In this document: in pieces, positions 9,150 through 19,240 of the stretch | Layout: the number at the start of each line of letters is the position of its first letter | Numbering within the stretch: the stretch's first letter is position 1 | Source of the DNA: Odontocerum albicorne | Lineage: Eukaryota; Arthropoda; Insecta; Trichoptera; Odontoceridae | Assembly (NCBI GenBank): GCA_949825065.1 | Contig: OX463856.1 | Location: 20,022,632 to 20,086,631, forward strand | DNA: 64,000 nt | Direction of reading: 5' to 3' | The notes under the pieces: model-generated | Seen by the model: only the letters and a program-made list of their open reading frames with translations | Told to the model about the DNA's origin: nothing | Database searches by the model: none | Position numbers and translations under genes: made by a program

Positions 9150-9350
9150 CGACCTCCGTGGACTATTGGCAAGACGCTTGTCTCCCAGCCCGGAAGTTGC
9201 GTGTTCGATTACCGCTGGTTTCCAGATTTGGTAAAAAATATTCCTGTCTGGTTTTCACTTAAGACCTCTTTCTGATTGATTGGAAGATATTTCCACATGG
9301 CAATACACCGGTCAGGTTGTACTGTATACAACGAAAATGTAATACAAAAC
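9150..9350 (+). mobile_element. SINE1, near full length
   Basis: This is the best full-length example, about 200 bp. The head runs CGACCTCCGTGGACTATTGG to box B-like GCGTGTTCGATTACC. A spacer with TCCTGTCTGGTTTTCACTTAA follows. The LINE-D-like tail is CTGATTGATTGGAAGATATT with CACATGGCAATACACC, and the terminus is TGTACTGTATACAACG then AAAATGTAATAC. No TSD was identified by eye. Confidence 0.8.
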
Positions 9351-10185
9351 AAAAATTGTCTTAAGTATTGTATGATAAAAATAACTTATACTATGAAATC
9401 GATAATTAATCATTTATCAAAGGTTCCAACTTCACTTTAATTTCAATTTATCTAAGGATTTTTTATTATTTTTTTATTAATATTAATCCTCCCGACACGT
9501 AAACCTAAGTATTGCGCTCGTAAAAAAAATAGAATTATTCCACCTGAATATGTTATTTTTTATCCATTCACAACTCATCGCTCATCAGAGCAGACATTCT
9601 GTTACAGACGAAAATGCCAAAAATTCAATTCTTTCAGCTAGTACTTTTGTTGCAGAAATTCTCGGAATAAAAATAGAAAAAAAATGCATTCATTGTTCCG
9701 TGATACCCTTTTTAACATCATTAGTGTCCTGTTGTTTGTTGACTTAAGAGCCTCAATGGCAAAATATACCTTTTCATAAAAAAATATATCCACACAAACT
9801 ATTTCCACGTCAAAGAATTTCAAGTACGTCATTTGCCCGATAGAGGTCACGTCTGACCGCTCGAGTGCCCATTAGCGAAGACCCGAACCCTTTTGTATGG
9901 GACCACTGTTACCTTTGTTAGAGCATTATCAACCCTATTTCCATAAAACTAGAAGAATTTTCGCTGGGAATTTTTATCAACGAATTATTTTATTAAATTT
10001 TGTTATAGTCAATGAGATAAAATATGAAAATTTGATCTTATTAAGTGATATTTTTTTGGAATTTTGGTTTGATTTGCCACGAGGGTTAATCCACAGGTGT
10101 TGCCACGAGGGTTAATCTATAGGAAATTCATTTCAATTATGACTTTTTTTTCGATGATTATATGCGGTTTATTGTGGGATGAACG
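9351..10185. other. Unannotated AT-rich DNA
   Basis: No credible gene. ORFs of 60-72 codons here have no recognisable motif. A 20-bp unit with CCACGAGGGTTAATC is directly duplicated at 10078-10123. Confidence 0.5.
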
Positions 10186-10193
10186 TTTTAGTA

Positions 10194-11128
10194 CATAGGT
10201 GGCCAACCTTTTCAGCAGCCGGGCCAGATTTTAGAAATGAGATTTCCTACCGGGCCATACAACAAAATTTCTTTTATTATTCAAAGCAAACAAGAAATAT
10301 ATTGGTTTTTTAAGAAGATATAAACAAAAATGAGAATCAAACATATTTATTAGATTAGAGTTAGGCAATACAAAAATAATAATAAAAAATAAACAAAATA
10401 TAATAAATTTTAGTGAGACGTCTGGTTTTGTTTGTCAGAACTAACTGCATCAATGTTGATAACGATTGATGTTGTTGCTACACGCAAACAGTTTTCCAAA
10501 TGCTTATCAGTGATTCGTGTTCTCATTTGAGATTTAATATGCTTAATTCGACTAAAAAGCTGTTCACACGTGTAAGTGTTTCCAATTAGCGAAATCATCG
10601 ATAGGGCATATTTGTAAAATGCAGGATATTTCTCCTTGTCCAAATATGTTTTGTAAAACTCTTCCAAACCAACCTGATTGAATTTCTCCTTTAACTGTGC
10701 ATCACAACACATTTCACAATGTTCCATTTGTAAAATTCCTGGCAATAAATTCACGTCTACGGAGAATGGCGTTGCAAATGCAACAAAAAGCACGCTTGCC
10801 ACAGACTGGCGGTCGCACGACGCATCCCGTCCTGCATTCACGCTCACGGCTATCCACGCAAGATCGGCGTGCGCGCTTTTTAAAATCAGCTTAACGTTGT
10901 CATTGTTTGTTAACACGAATATACCATAGAAGAAATTGTGACGTTAGTTGAATCAATCTACTGAGATACTTCCATATATGGGATATGATACGAACTACGC
11001 ACGATAGAATGTTCTTTTGGTGGTTTTATGTACACTAGAAGAAAAAATGTGTGCATATGCTCCGCGGGCCACAAATAGACACCAAGTGGGCCGCACGCGG
11101 CCCGCGGGCCGCGGGTTGGCCACCCTTG
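10194..11128 (-). mobile_element. hAT-1 element, 935-bp internally deleted copy
   Basis: The terminal inverted repeats are CATAGGTGGCCAACC (10194-10208) and GGTTGGCCACCCTTG (11114-11128). A perfect 8-bp TSD, TTTTAGTA, flanks the element at 10186-10193 and 11129-11136, diagnostic of hAT transposition. Both ends match the 2,028-bp copy at 50799-52826 almost base for base. The middle of the transposase gene is deleted and replaced near 10790-10850 by about 60 bp with no match in the longer copy. Confidence 0.93.
10410..10916 (-). pseudogene. Truncated hAT transposase (C-terminal dimerisation region)
   Basis: The open frame has 168 codons. The first ~25 residues come from the amino-terminal part of the parent transposase (KLILKSAHADLAW), the next ~20 from filler DNA, and the rest is the parent C-terminus. 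That part includes CCDAQLKEKFNQVGLEEFYK and the hAT dimerisation signature GNTYTCEQLFSRIKHIKSQM followed by TDKHLENCLRV. The catalytic core is missing, so the product could not transpose DNA. Here the dimerisation segment is intact, whereas it is frameshifted in the copy at 50.8 kb. The family is the SCAND3/GTF2IRD2-like branch of hAT transposases. Confidence 0.85.
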
Positions 11129-11277
11129 TTTTAGTATGTCTGTGATGTAGTGTGAGATGTTTGATTCGCGTGATGTATATGCCATTGTTTGTCAGATGAG
11201 AATGTGTTATGGAGTTTTATCGTACTCGTATAATAAAAAATCGGTAAGAAATGTCGATTTATTTTTTCATGCTTTAT

Positions 11278-11430
11278 GTCATCAGTGAGATACAGGCAAA
11301 AGCCTAATTTACTGGGGACACGACAAATGAAAGGCAACAAACACGGATCCATTAAAATTGTGTGTCAAAATTAAATTACCTGTTGTTTTTTGCAAATTGC
11401 GTACATGTCATTTATAAATAAAATAAAATC
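11278..11430. repeat. Dispersed repeat R1, copy 2
   Basis: Aligns with 5545-5720 (CAGTGAGATACAGGCAAAAG, TTTACTGGGGACACGA, TTGTTGTTTTTTGC). No coding content. Confidence 0.4.
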
Positions 11431-11466
11431 AAAAAATTTCAAAAAAATTAATAAAGTGGAAAAAAT

Positions 11467-11785
11467 CTCCACATCCGTGGCTTAGTTGGTAAAACGATTG
11501 TCTTACAACACGGGGGGTGTGGATTCGATTTCTGTTGCCCCGATTAAAAAAAAATCATTATGGTTTTGAAAAAATACTTCATACCCATTTTTTTACTTTA
11601 GTTCAAGAGATTGCAACATATAATAGACAAATGCCCACAAACATAATTTTAATGGATAAGTATATAAAAATGTATTTTTTTACAAAACAATCAGGTTTTC
11701 TTGGTTGTGTGGGTAAAACAAACCCGGGGGTTGCGGGTTCGATTCTCGCTGGAACCCAATTTAAAAAACGCTCCAGTCTGAGAAT
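11467..11785 (+). mobile_element. Two SINE1 head fragments
   Basis: At 11467-11560 the head reads CACATCCGTGGCTTAGTTGG, then GTGTGGATTCGATTTCTGTT. At 11696-11785 a second head includes TTGCGGGTTCGATTCTCGCT and the post-head block CTCCAGTCTGAG. Both lack the 3' tail. Confidence 0.6.
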
Positions 11786-11868
11786 ATGAAAAAAATATCC
11801 GGGATCTGCTAGATTTTAAATCTGAGATGCAAAAAGGCAAAATAAGCATTTTGATCATAGGCCAGGTC

Positions 11869-11928
11869 ATGCCAAATAATTAGTTAAGTACCAGATCATA
11901 GACCGGTACTTAACTAATTATTTGGCAT
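11869..11928. repeat. Perfect 24-bp-stem hairpin
   Basis: Arm 11869-11892 (ATGCCAAATAATTAGTTAAG...) is exactly reverse-complementary to 11905-11928, with a 12-nt loop. The stem lies 50 bp from a much larger hairpin. No TSD or family was identified. Confidence 0.9.
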
Positions 11929-11980
11929 CGTCATTATCTCCCATCTCGCCATGTCCCTATTAAGATAGACATATAACATA

Positions 11981-12259
11981 TCGATAGTCCAGTTCATTAC
12001 TCAGACAATTCCAAAATACCTGTTTTGCGATAATGAGAAAAGCAATATTATAATCGTCACCATAAATCAAATACCATTCATTTTTGCCCGAGTTTTATAT
12101 ACTCGTATTTAATCAATAGATTTTATCAACATCTATTAATAAAATATATAAAACTCGGGCAAAAATGAATTGATTTATGGTGACGATTATAATATTGATT
12201 TTCTCATTATAGCAAAACAGGTTATTTGGAGTTGTCTGAGTAATGAACTGGACGATCGA
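11981..12259. repeat. Long ~280-bp foldback
   Basis: The left arm starts TCGATAGTCCAGTTCATTAC and continues to about 12107. The right arm (about 12130-12259) is its reverse complement with few mismatches, ending GTAATGAACTGGACGATCGA. Paired inner blocks include CACCATAAATCAA with TTGATTTATGGTG, and TTTTTGCCCGAGTTTTATAT with its complement. It is probably a foldback/MITE insertion. No exact TSD was found. Confidence 0.85.
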
Positions 12260-12387
12260 TTTATACTCGTGTACTTATTTCTATTTACTCTATTAATTTG
12301 TTTGATTCACTACAGTAAATTTTATATAACATAAATACCAATATGGTAAGTTTATAGTTAAGGTTAACATTGTGGAGGTTTGAATAC

Positions 12388-12560
12388 ATTGTAATTTGTT
12401 TTATCAAACACTGTTTATTCAGTTTTTTGTAACGGTTTAACCCTACCGGTTTCAAGTCTTGTTTGTGCTCCCCTAATGATGAGGTGAAAGCCTTGATACC
12501 GGTAAGGGTATACCGTTACAAAAAGTGGAATAAACAGTGTTTGATCGAATAAATTACAAT
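12388..12560. mobile_element. F1 foldback MITE, copy 2
   Basis: Outer arms ATTGTAATTTGTTTTATCAA and the complement of GATCGAATAAATTACAAT enclose TCAAACACTG (12404-12413) and CAGTGTTTGA (12535-12544). Inner arms read AACCCTACCGGTTTCAAG and CCTTGATACCGGTAAGGGT. This is the same layout as 2615-2829, shorter in the middle. Confidence 0.7.
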
Positions 12561-12700
12561 AGGGTGTTTTTACTTGGTATTCACTTTTTTCAGATACATT
12601 CATAGCCCCTGTCCCGCCGGCTATACTTATTTTACAAAATTTAACTCAAATGGTTATATATAAATTGAATTCTGAAAACTGAAACACTATTTTTTAGTTA

Positions 12701-12807
12701 GTTTTATTATCTTGTTAAAGTTTTTTTATCTTGTTATAATTTTATTATCTTGTTAAAGTTTTATTATCTTGTTATAGTTTTATTATCTTGTTAAAGTTTT
12801 ATTATTC
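12701..12807. repeat. ~20-bp minisatellite
   Basis: Five or six units of TTTTATTATCTTGTTAAAG alternate with a TTATAGTT/TTATAATT ending, so the pattern suggests a ~40-bp dimer. Confidence 0.75.
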
Positions 12808-15220
12808 CCAGAATTTAGTGTTGTTATTTATTGATGTACGCATCGTAGAGTTGAATCCTTTCATTTTATCAAAATATCAATTGATATTGTTTTTATATGT
12901 GTAATTGGTGGATGAACTATGTCGTAATTGTTTTTGTTTGTGTGCAAGTTGTTATTATTTGAGAATCCTTTCATACGCGGGATACGGCCCTAGAACTTAC
13001 TCAGCTCTGTGTTTGTCTATTTGATAGCATATTTTTACTTTTTTTTATTATAGTTTTGTGTGTATCATGTTAATGTTTATTTATACTTCGTTACCCTCCA
13101 CGATATCACACTCATAAAAAAATCGATCTTCTAGTGCAGATTGCGCTGAATGGGGACTTATTTTGTGTCACGTAAAAGTATGAGTGGTGGTGGGATCGAA
13201 TTGAACTGAACTAAACTTTATAACCTTTTTATTTTACATTGATGTGCACTGTAAATTTAAATTTCAGTTTAAATATGTATTAATATAATTATATTTAAAT
13301 ACAATAAAATAAAATACAATAAAACAAATAAATAAAATTTTAAAATGTTTATTTTTTTACTTTGAGAAACTGAAAGAAAGTGGTAGGTAAGAACAAAAGA
13401 TTCGAGATAGTCTAATATGGAGTACCATCATTCTGGAAGTTAAAGTTATAAAATAATGACTATCTGAAACAACATTTTCAAAATTTTCGAATAACATAAA
13501 CTTTCAAAGGTAACCAATAATAATAATAATTATAATGAATAATCAAACAAGACCAATTTTTAGTAAAATGATTATTGTTTTCCGAATGATTAGACTTTAT
13601 TTTATTCACCCCCGTTTCCTTTTGATAAGGAATAATTAATGTGACCGATACGCCCCGCCCCGCCCGCTAAGCATCTGCAATTTTACAAAATTCATCTGCA
13701 AAATCTTCTTACTTCTTAACCCATAACAAACCAAGATTTTTTTTTTAAATATCAAGTTAAATATTTATTCATCATTACTGCGATTTATTTAGAAAGCAAA
13801 CAAAAAAACAGTCATTAATAATGTTTAAAAGAACAATTATCAACAATCTGAATGGTCTAAATGGAACTTTATTTTTCATTGTAATTCGACGTTACTCCAC
13901 CGTATATTTAAGTTACACAGACAACATCAAGACTTATATAAATGAAGCTCCTATAATATTGTTATATCTTCTAACTTTTTTAGACTTATGTTATGAAATT
14001 ACTCGAATGTTTCTATATTCCTCAGCCTTTCAATACTTCAAAATAATACTCAACAGGGCCATCACAAAACCGTCCAAGATAACATGGTTCCTTTAGTAAA
14101 GTTATTTGGATTCTTTCAGGATTGTCACAGTTTTTTTAATATTTTTGGATCCACAAGAGTCTACATCATCTATAAAACATAGATTCATCAAGTAGTCCGT
14201 CGTCAAACTATTTAAGGTATTGATTGTCATAGTACACTGCTTGAAGTCCTACCTTAAAATATATCTCAACTAGTGTTAAACTTTTTCTTAAAAAATACTC
14301 GTATATATGAAATCCGAAGTATCATAACATCCCACATACTAGGCATAAAAACGACCATGTCATTTTAGGGAAGCATCGTAGAGCAAGGATTGAACTAGTG
14401 ACCCTTAGCAAGTATAACACGCAATTTACCGCCAAGAAAACTCTTCGAAACTATCGTTTGTCGTATACTGAGGCTTGATTTTTAGAATCGAACTGGTCAT
14501 TGTTTGTCCCTCTGTGTCTCGAAAGACGATGGATACGCATTAATAAATCAAATTAAAATATTATCACAAATTATTAAAGAAGGGTAGTTTAGGCCTGACT
14601 ACATCTTTTCTGACGACTGTTGGGAACATTTATATTTCCACGGATTCGGCCACACCAACAATGCTATACCGAGTCCTGGTTTGGGGTACTCCACGCTTAG
14701 CTCTCGCTTGATTTTGAGGTTCTAAAACCATTTTTTATCAAACAACTATTTGCCTCAACGAGGCGTTTGGTGCCACAGAGTTTTGTCTTTAGTGTAGTCT
14801 TCCTACAATTAAAAATTCGCGATATAAGTCTTTTTTTACTGACATCCTTAAAACGTAAGTGAAGTCCACCATCAGGTTGGTACAATTACATTGATCAATC
14901 TTAAGGTTGAAGCAATTGTTATCGTATCAATAAATTTCTAGCAAACTGAATAATATTATGAAAAAGTTGATGGTGATTGAAATAAATTAATTCAAAAATG
15001 CCTATTACAAGTGACAAGTATAATATAAGACACAATCCAAAGAGAAAGATCAAGATAATTGGCATTGCTTCTACCAGATATGACTATGCAAGCCAATTTG
15101 TGATAGGCATATCATATCAGTACATGCAGCTTGTCTGCGTCTTTTTCCTCCATTGAGTCTTTGATAACAATCAACAGTTTTACGCCATTTGGCTCCATCA
15201 GATGCAGTTTCCTCTCAAAT
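12808..15220. other. Long unannotated AT-rich stretch
   Basis: No transposase, RT or SINE structure was recognised. A tRNA-like minus-strand patch near 14385-14445 is too weak to call. ORFs at 13821-14096 (+) and 14697-14885 (-) have no motif I know and no supporting splice or regulatory context. Confidence 0.4.
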
Positions 15221-15350
15221 GTGCTAGACATTAATGACTGGTAAAGTAAAAAAAAAAACAAAGGAAGTTCTAGACACCCGACTTAATAACGCACCAGGTG
15301 GACCATTGTTATCGCAAGCCTTTTTTTTACGAGTATTATTGCTTTCCAAA

Positions 15351-15460
15351 CTATGGATTTTGGATTCCGCCATCATAGGCGCTTTTGGACCTCGTGGTCG
15401 AAGATCGTTTAATAATTTTAGCATCAGACTCGAGTTGCTTATCCAAATTAATTGTATAAC
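15351..15460 (-). other. Candidate terminal exon (unproven)
   Basis: On the minus strand a good 3' splice acceptor, TGTTTTTTTCACAG, ends at 15461. It is followed by an open reading of 35 codons to TAG at 15353-15351. The residues are well mixed and hydrophilic (YTINLDKQLESDAKIIKR near the start, SAYDGGIQNP at the end), unlike the low-complexity ORFs around it. An overlapping frame is also open, which weakens the case, and no AATAAA lies close downstream. I do not recognise a family. Confidence 0.18.
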
Positions 15461-15491
15461 CTGTGAAAAAAACATATACATTCAATATTAG

Positions 15492-16540
15492 CACTCCGTT
15501 CCGCAGACATCATAGACACGTATGCCACTGAGACGCAAGTTTACAGCATGCTGACTGTTTTTCATGAGTTTAGCTGTTGAGGTACCATTAGCTCGAAAAT
15601 AGATAGGTGTCTACCACCCATGTCACCTTAAGTTACCTGCTCACATTTTTCCAGTACCCTGCACAAAAGTCAACTTCTTTAGAGTTGAAAATGTTCTCGC
15701 CTTATTGGAAACGTTTAGTTTGCTTAAAGTGAAACACACCAAAAAACTCACCAGCTAAGCCACTATACTGGATTCGATGACATATCGGATTGAGACGATA
15801 GGAGCTCATCTGGATGACGAGTGGTCGTTATGGATAAGGATGGGAGAAAATTTAATCACAATGAGGTTGAATATTGTACTCGTTGATAATTATACTTGGA
15901 TATTGCACTTGTTAATAATTTGGCACTCATTGATAATTAAAGGATATATAAAAGGGAACAAATTTATAGGACATGGATACTCCAGAGTTTAGAAACTTAT
16001 GAAGAAAAATCCTCAATTCTCATTTATTAGAAAGAGATTGAGAAGAACAATTAAAAAGCGGAAAAAAATCTGAGATTTATTTAATTTAATTGTCATATTT
16101 TTAGAAGTTGATCAATTATTTTCCTTGATTCGGATCTCAATGAGTTAAAAGGAGAATTTGGGCAAAAAAGGTGAGAGCAATTTCACTGAACGTGAAAGGC
16201 TCCAGCAATTAAGATTCCTTTTTGAGTTTTAGTTAGCAAATGGTGATAATTTAATTGGACTCAATTTCTCTTCAAATTAAAATGTATATTTTTGGCTCTA
16301 TTCAGAAATTTCGAAAGTTTTTTCATCTCAATAAGTAACGGAATAAAAGATTTTTGAATTTATTTTTATTAAAAGGATTTTAGTGTTTCAGGAAATGTCG
16401 ATAAGTTTTAAATCAAATTCAACCAAAAACATGTGTTTTCTGTTTATGCAGCATTGTATAATCAAGACAATTTTTTGAACATGAGGTAATAATGAAAAGA
16501 GCAATCGTATTTTATTTACGTAATATATTATAATATATAT
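15492..16540. other. Unannotated AT-rich DNA
   Basis: Nothing recognised. The segment contains dispersed TTGATAAT-type repeats near 15880-15945. Confidence 0.45.
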
Positions 16541-16545
16541 TTTAC

Positions 16546-16716
16546 GTGTGTCACATACTTCATATTTTACGTGTGTCACATACTTCATATTTTACGTGTG
16601 TCACATACTTCATATTTTACGTGTGTCATATGCTTCATATTTTACGTGTGTCACATACTTCATATTTTACGTGTGTCATATACTTCATATTTTACGTGTG
16701 TCACATACTTCATATT
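16546..16716. repeat. 25-bp minisatellite, ~7 units
   Basis: CATATTTTACGTGTGTCACA-type units repeat every 25 bp (anchors 16561, 16586, 16611 and onward). Some units carry CATATG or CATATA in place of CACATA. Overlapping ORFs of 74 and 79 codons are artefacts of the array. Confidence 0.9.
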
Positions 16717-16905
16717 TTTTTAAACATAAATGTTTTTCCATTCGGATTATATATTCAAGTTTTGATTTAAAAAAAATTTGTTGTTGATTTTTCATGTAAT
16801 ATGTTTTCAAGTTTATTTAATTGCTGTTTTGATTTGAATATTGTTTTATGTATTATTTATAAATTTTATTGAATATTTAACTAACATAAAGACCTTTAAA
16901 TGGAA

Positions 16906-17215
16906 ACCGAGCGTTCTATTAACTAAACCACGGAGGCTGTATTTTTTATGAAACGTGGAAACATGTTTTATTCAAATACACTCTCAACCTATTAAGAAGT
17001 TGTTAATGACTACTTCCGTAGCTTCGTTGGTAAGACCTTTGTCTACCAATCTGGGCTTTTACATATTCGATTCTTGTTACAATCCATAGTTTTTAATATA
17101 AGGATTCCAGCATGGTTTGTTTTTAAGGTGTCTTTAAAACATTTCTGGTATGTTAAAACATAATACTACATAACAATATCTTAATCAGTTTGTATTGTTG
17201 ACAATTAATTTAATA
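16906..17215 (+). mobile_element. SINE1: minus head fragment, then diverged plus copy
   Basis: A minus-strand head remnant (ACTAAACCACGGAGGC) lies at 16922-16937. A plus copy starts near 17009 (CTACTTCCGTAGCTTCGTTGG) and has a degraded box B (ACATATTCGATTCTTG). It continues to a weak tail with CATTTCTGGTATGTTAAAAC near 17139. Both copies are old. Confidence 0.5.
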
Positions 17216-17419
17216 ATGTGAATTTTCATCTAAATAAATTAATGTTAAGTTTTTTTATAGAACATAGTATTTTAATATATCATTTATCCTGAAACTATAC
17301 GAATATTTGATAGTTTCAGAGAGAGAAAGCTATCAGCAGACTTATCTCACAATATCGTCCCAATCGACGTACACCCCCACCTATAGGACGAGGACGTTCT
17401 GCTTATGTCATTATTCTTT

Positions 17420-17609
17420 CTATGTGTACAATACAAACTTGCCGGTTTATTTTCATGTGGCTATCCCTTTCAACTAACCAGAAAGATGTTAGAGACCTTG
17501 AGTGAAAACCAGAGTGGAACCCCATTTGAAAAATAAAATGTTAGTAATGGTAATCAAACCCTCACTACAAGTCGGGAGACAGGAGTTTTATCAACTAGGC
17601 CACGTATTG
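17420..17609 (-). mobile_element. SINE1 copy, complete but diverged
   Basis: On the minus strand the head begins near 17609 with ACGTGGCCTAGTTGATAAAA. The tail CTGGTTAGTTGAAAGGGATA and CACATGAAAATAAACCGG follows, to a TGTATTGTACACA terminus near 17423. It lies 12 bp from MITE F2. Confidence 0.65.
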
Positions 17610-17621
17610 AAAAGCAACGTA

Positions 17622-17852
17622 CAGTACCCGGCGGTAAGTAATACACATCGGGGTTAAGAAAGAGACTGTCGGTCATAATCGGCTAACTTCGGCTCTGTAG
17701 AGCGTCGTCTCTGTCGCACGGCGCGCTAACAGTCTTGCGACGGAACACTTGTATGAATGACAGAGACGACGCTCTACAAAGACGAAGCTAGCCGACTATG
17801 GCCGACAGTCTCTTTCTTAAGCCCGATGTGTATTACTTACCGCCGGGTACTG
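17622..17852. mobile_element. F2 hairpin MITE, copy 1 (Tc1/mariner type)
   Basis: The element is 231 bp. It begins CAGTACCCGGCGGTAAGTAA and ends with the reverse complement, flanked by TA at 17620-17621 and 17853-17854. TA target duplication and a CAGT start are typical of Tc1/mariner-superfamily MITEs. Almost the whole sequence pairs with itself, including inner arms around TAGAGCGTCGTCTCTGTCG. Its GC content is much higher than the surroundings. It has no ORF and would depend on a transposase from elsewhere. Confidence 0.85.
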
Positions 17853-18139
17853 TAATAAGTATCATTCGTGGAAAAACAGTGTTACTTTATTTTGCAATAT
17901 AATTTAATTATAATGCCATCTCAGAAGTAGTAAAAATAACAATATAAAATAATGTATTGGTGCCCACCTTGATGTTTATTATAAAAGCTCGGACTTAACA
18001 GAAGACGACCAAAGTAAAATGAATGCCGTGGAGATGCGTGCACTAAAAAATGTTGAGTGTCAATGAATGAACGAATGCAGAACGAAGACACAAAAAATGA
18101 ATGCATGGCTTAAATTGATGTTTAAGTAAGGTGAAGAAA

Positions 18140-18440
18140 GGAACTTCTTGATAGTTTGGACATGTGGAGAGAATGAATGACAAAAGAATGACTAAGCAAG
18201 TATACAAGTAAAGTGTTCACGGTATGCGTTGACGAGGTAGACCGAGAAAAACGTCATGGAATCAACTGAACTATATTTTGAAGGAAGGTAGTGAGAACCA
18301 TGAATAATAAAAGATTGTGCATGACGAGACGTATGAAAGTGGACGAGGCAAAAGTTGTGCACTTGAATAGAAAAGTTTGAAGATCTGCTCTCTCTGATTG
18401 CCACGCAAAGGTTCCAGCGTGATGATATGTATGCATATAT
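18140..18440 (+). pseudogene. LINE-A C-terminal relic
   Basis: The plus strand reads FGHVERMNDKRMTKQVYK at about 18151-18209, then RGRPRKTSWNQLNYILKEGS at 18233-18292. These are the conserved RWFGHVERMN and GRGRPRK..LDQ..ILK motifs of this LINE. The reading contains stops. The copy ends at GTGATGATATGTATGCATA near 18419-18437, the family's usual 3' terminus. There is no RT domain. Confidence 0.75.
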
Positions 18441-18785
18441 TATTTTGTAATAAAGCAATTTAACAAATTTGATCTACTTGACAATATACTTTCATTAATT
18501 TGGAAATTCTCGTATATTAACGAATCGCTGTAACACTATCATATACTTCCCAATTAAGTGCTAAACAGATGCGGACTATTGTATAATATTAATAGGAATT
18601 ATGTTAAGTCATTGAGTTGAATGATTGTATTTATCTGGTTGACTTATAGGATTGTAATGGGGCTGTTACGTTAGTGGGTCATCCCCTAAGAGTCTATCAA
18701 TTTACACAAATGATTAGGCATTCATCATTACGTCGGCCCAAGTCTTGTCAAGGATTAGTGACATCCTGTCACTTAACGGTCGTTT

Positions 18786-18836
18786 CCGGTACCAGTGTTC
18801 TCACTTAAAACACTTAAGTGAGAACACTGGTACCGG
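18786..18836. repeat. Perfect 23-bp hairpin, 5-nt loop
   Basis: CCGGTACCAGTGTTCTCACT... at 18786-18808 is exactly complementary to 18814-18836, with loop AACAC. The arms contain KpnI-like GGTACC and TTAAGTG sequences. No transposon family or TSD was recognised. Confidence 0.92.
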
Positions 18837-19064
18837 TATGTATGGGTTTAGTTCTGATTTTCTAATGATAAGGATAAAATAACAATATGTATAACGCCGT
18901 TTAAAGAGTAGGGCCTTCTTAAGAGCGCTCATGAATCGAAGACACTATTATCAAACAATTAAAAATATTATGTTGAGTATGAGGATATGAATAAAGGCTG
19001 TGGTCATATATTGGGTACTTACTCATATCTAAGAATGCTTAGAAAAACATATTTTATAGAAAAC

Positions 19065-19240
19065 GAAGATACAAATTCATTTTCTAATGACGAGGTCAAG
19101 TTATCCTTCAAATCCAAAAAACTAGGTAGCATAAGGCAGTTACAGGGAGTAATATCACAACTCAAGATTTGAACCCGAGATCTTCGGCACAAAAGTTCAG
19201 TGCGATAATCATGAACCATGTTTCTCAATATTTCGTTCGT
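19065..19240 (-). mobile_element. SINE2, copy 2
   Basis: On the minus strand the head reads ATGGTTCATGATTATCGCAC, then TGTGCCGAAGATCTCGGG, then GGGTTCAAATCTTG (box B-like). The body is TGATATTACTCCC and the tail GAAGGATAACTTGACCTCGT. It follows the same order as 8002-8240, with about one third of positions changed. Confidence 0.5.

Noticed and set aside
14385..14445. Minus-strand SINE or tRNA-like head
   Set aside because: A weak TTCAATCC/TTGGCGGTAA resemblance only; boxes A and B are not convincing.
15765..15845. Similarity to the edge of SINE2 (GGATTGAGACGAT, GGATAAGGATGGG)
   Set aside because: Matches are short and in an order that does not agree with the element at 8002-8240.
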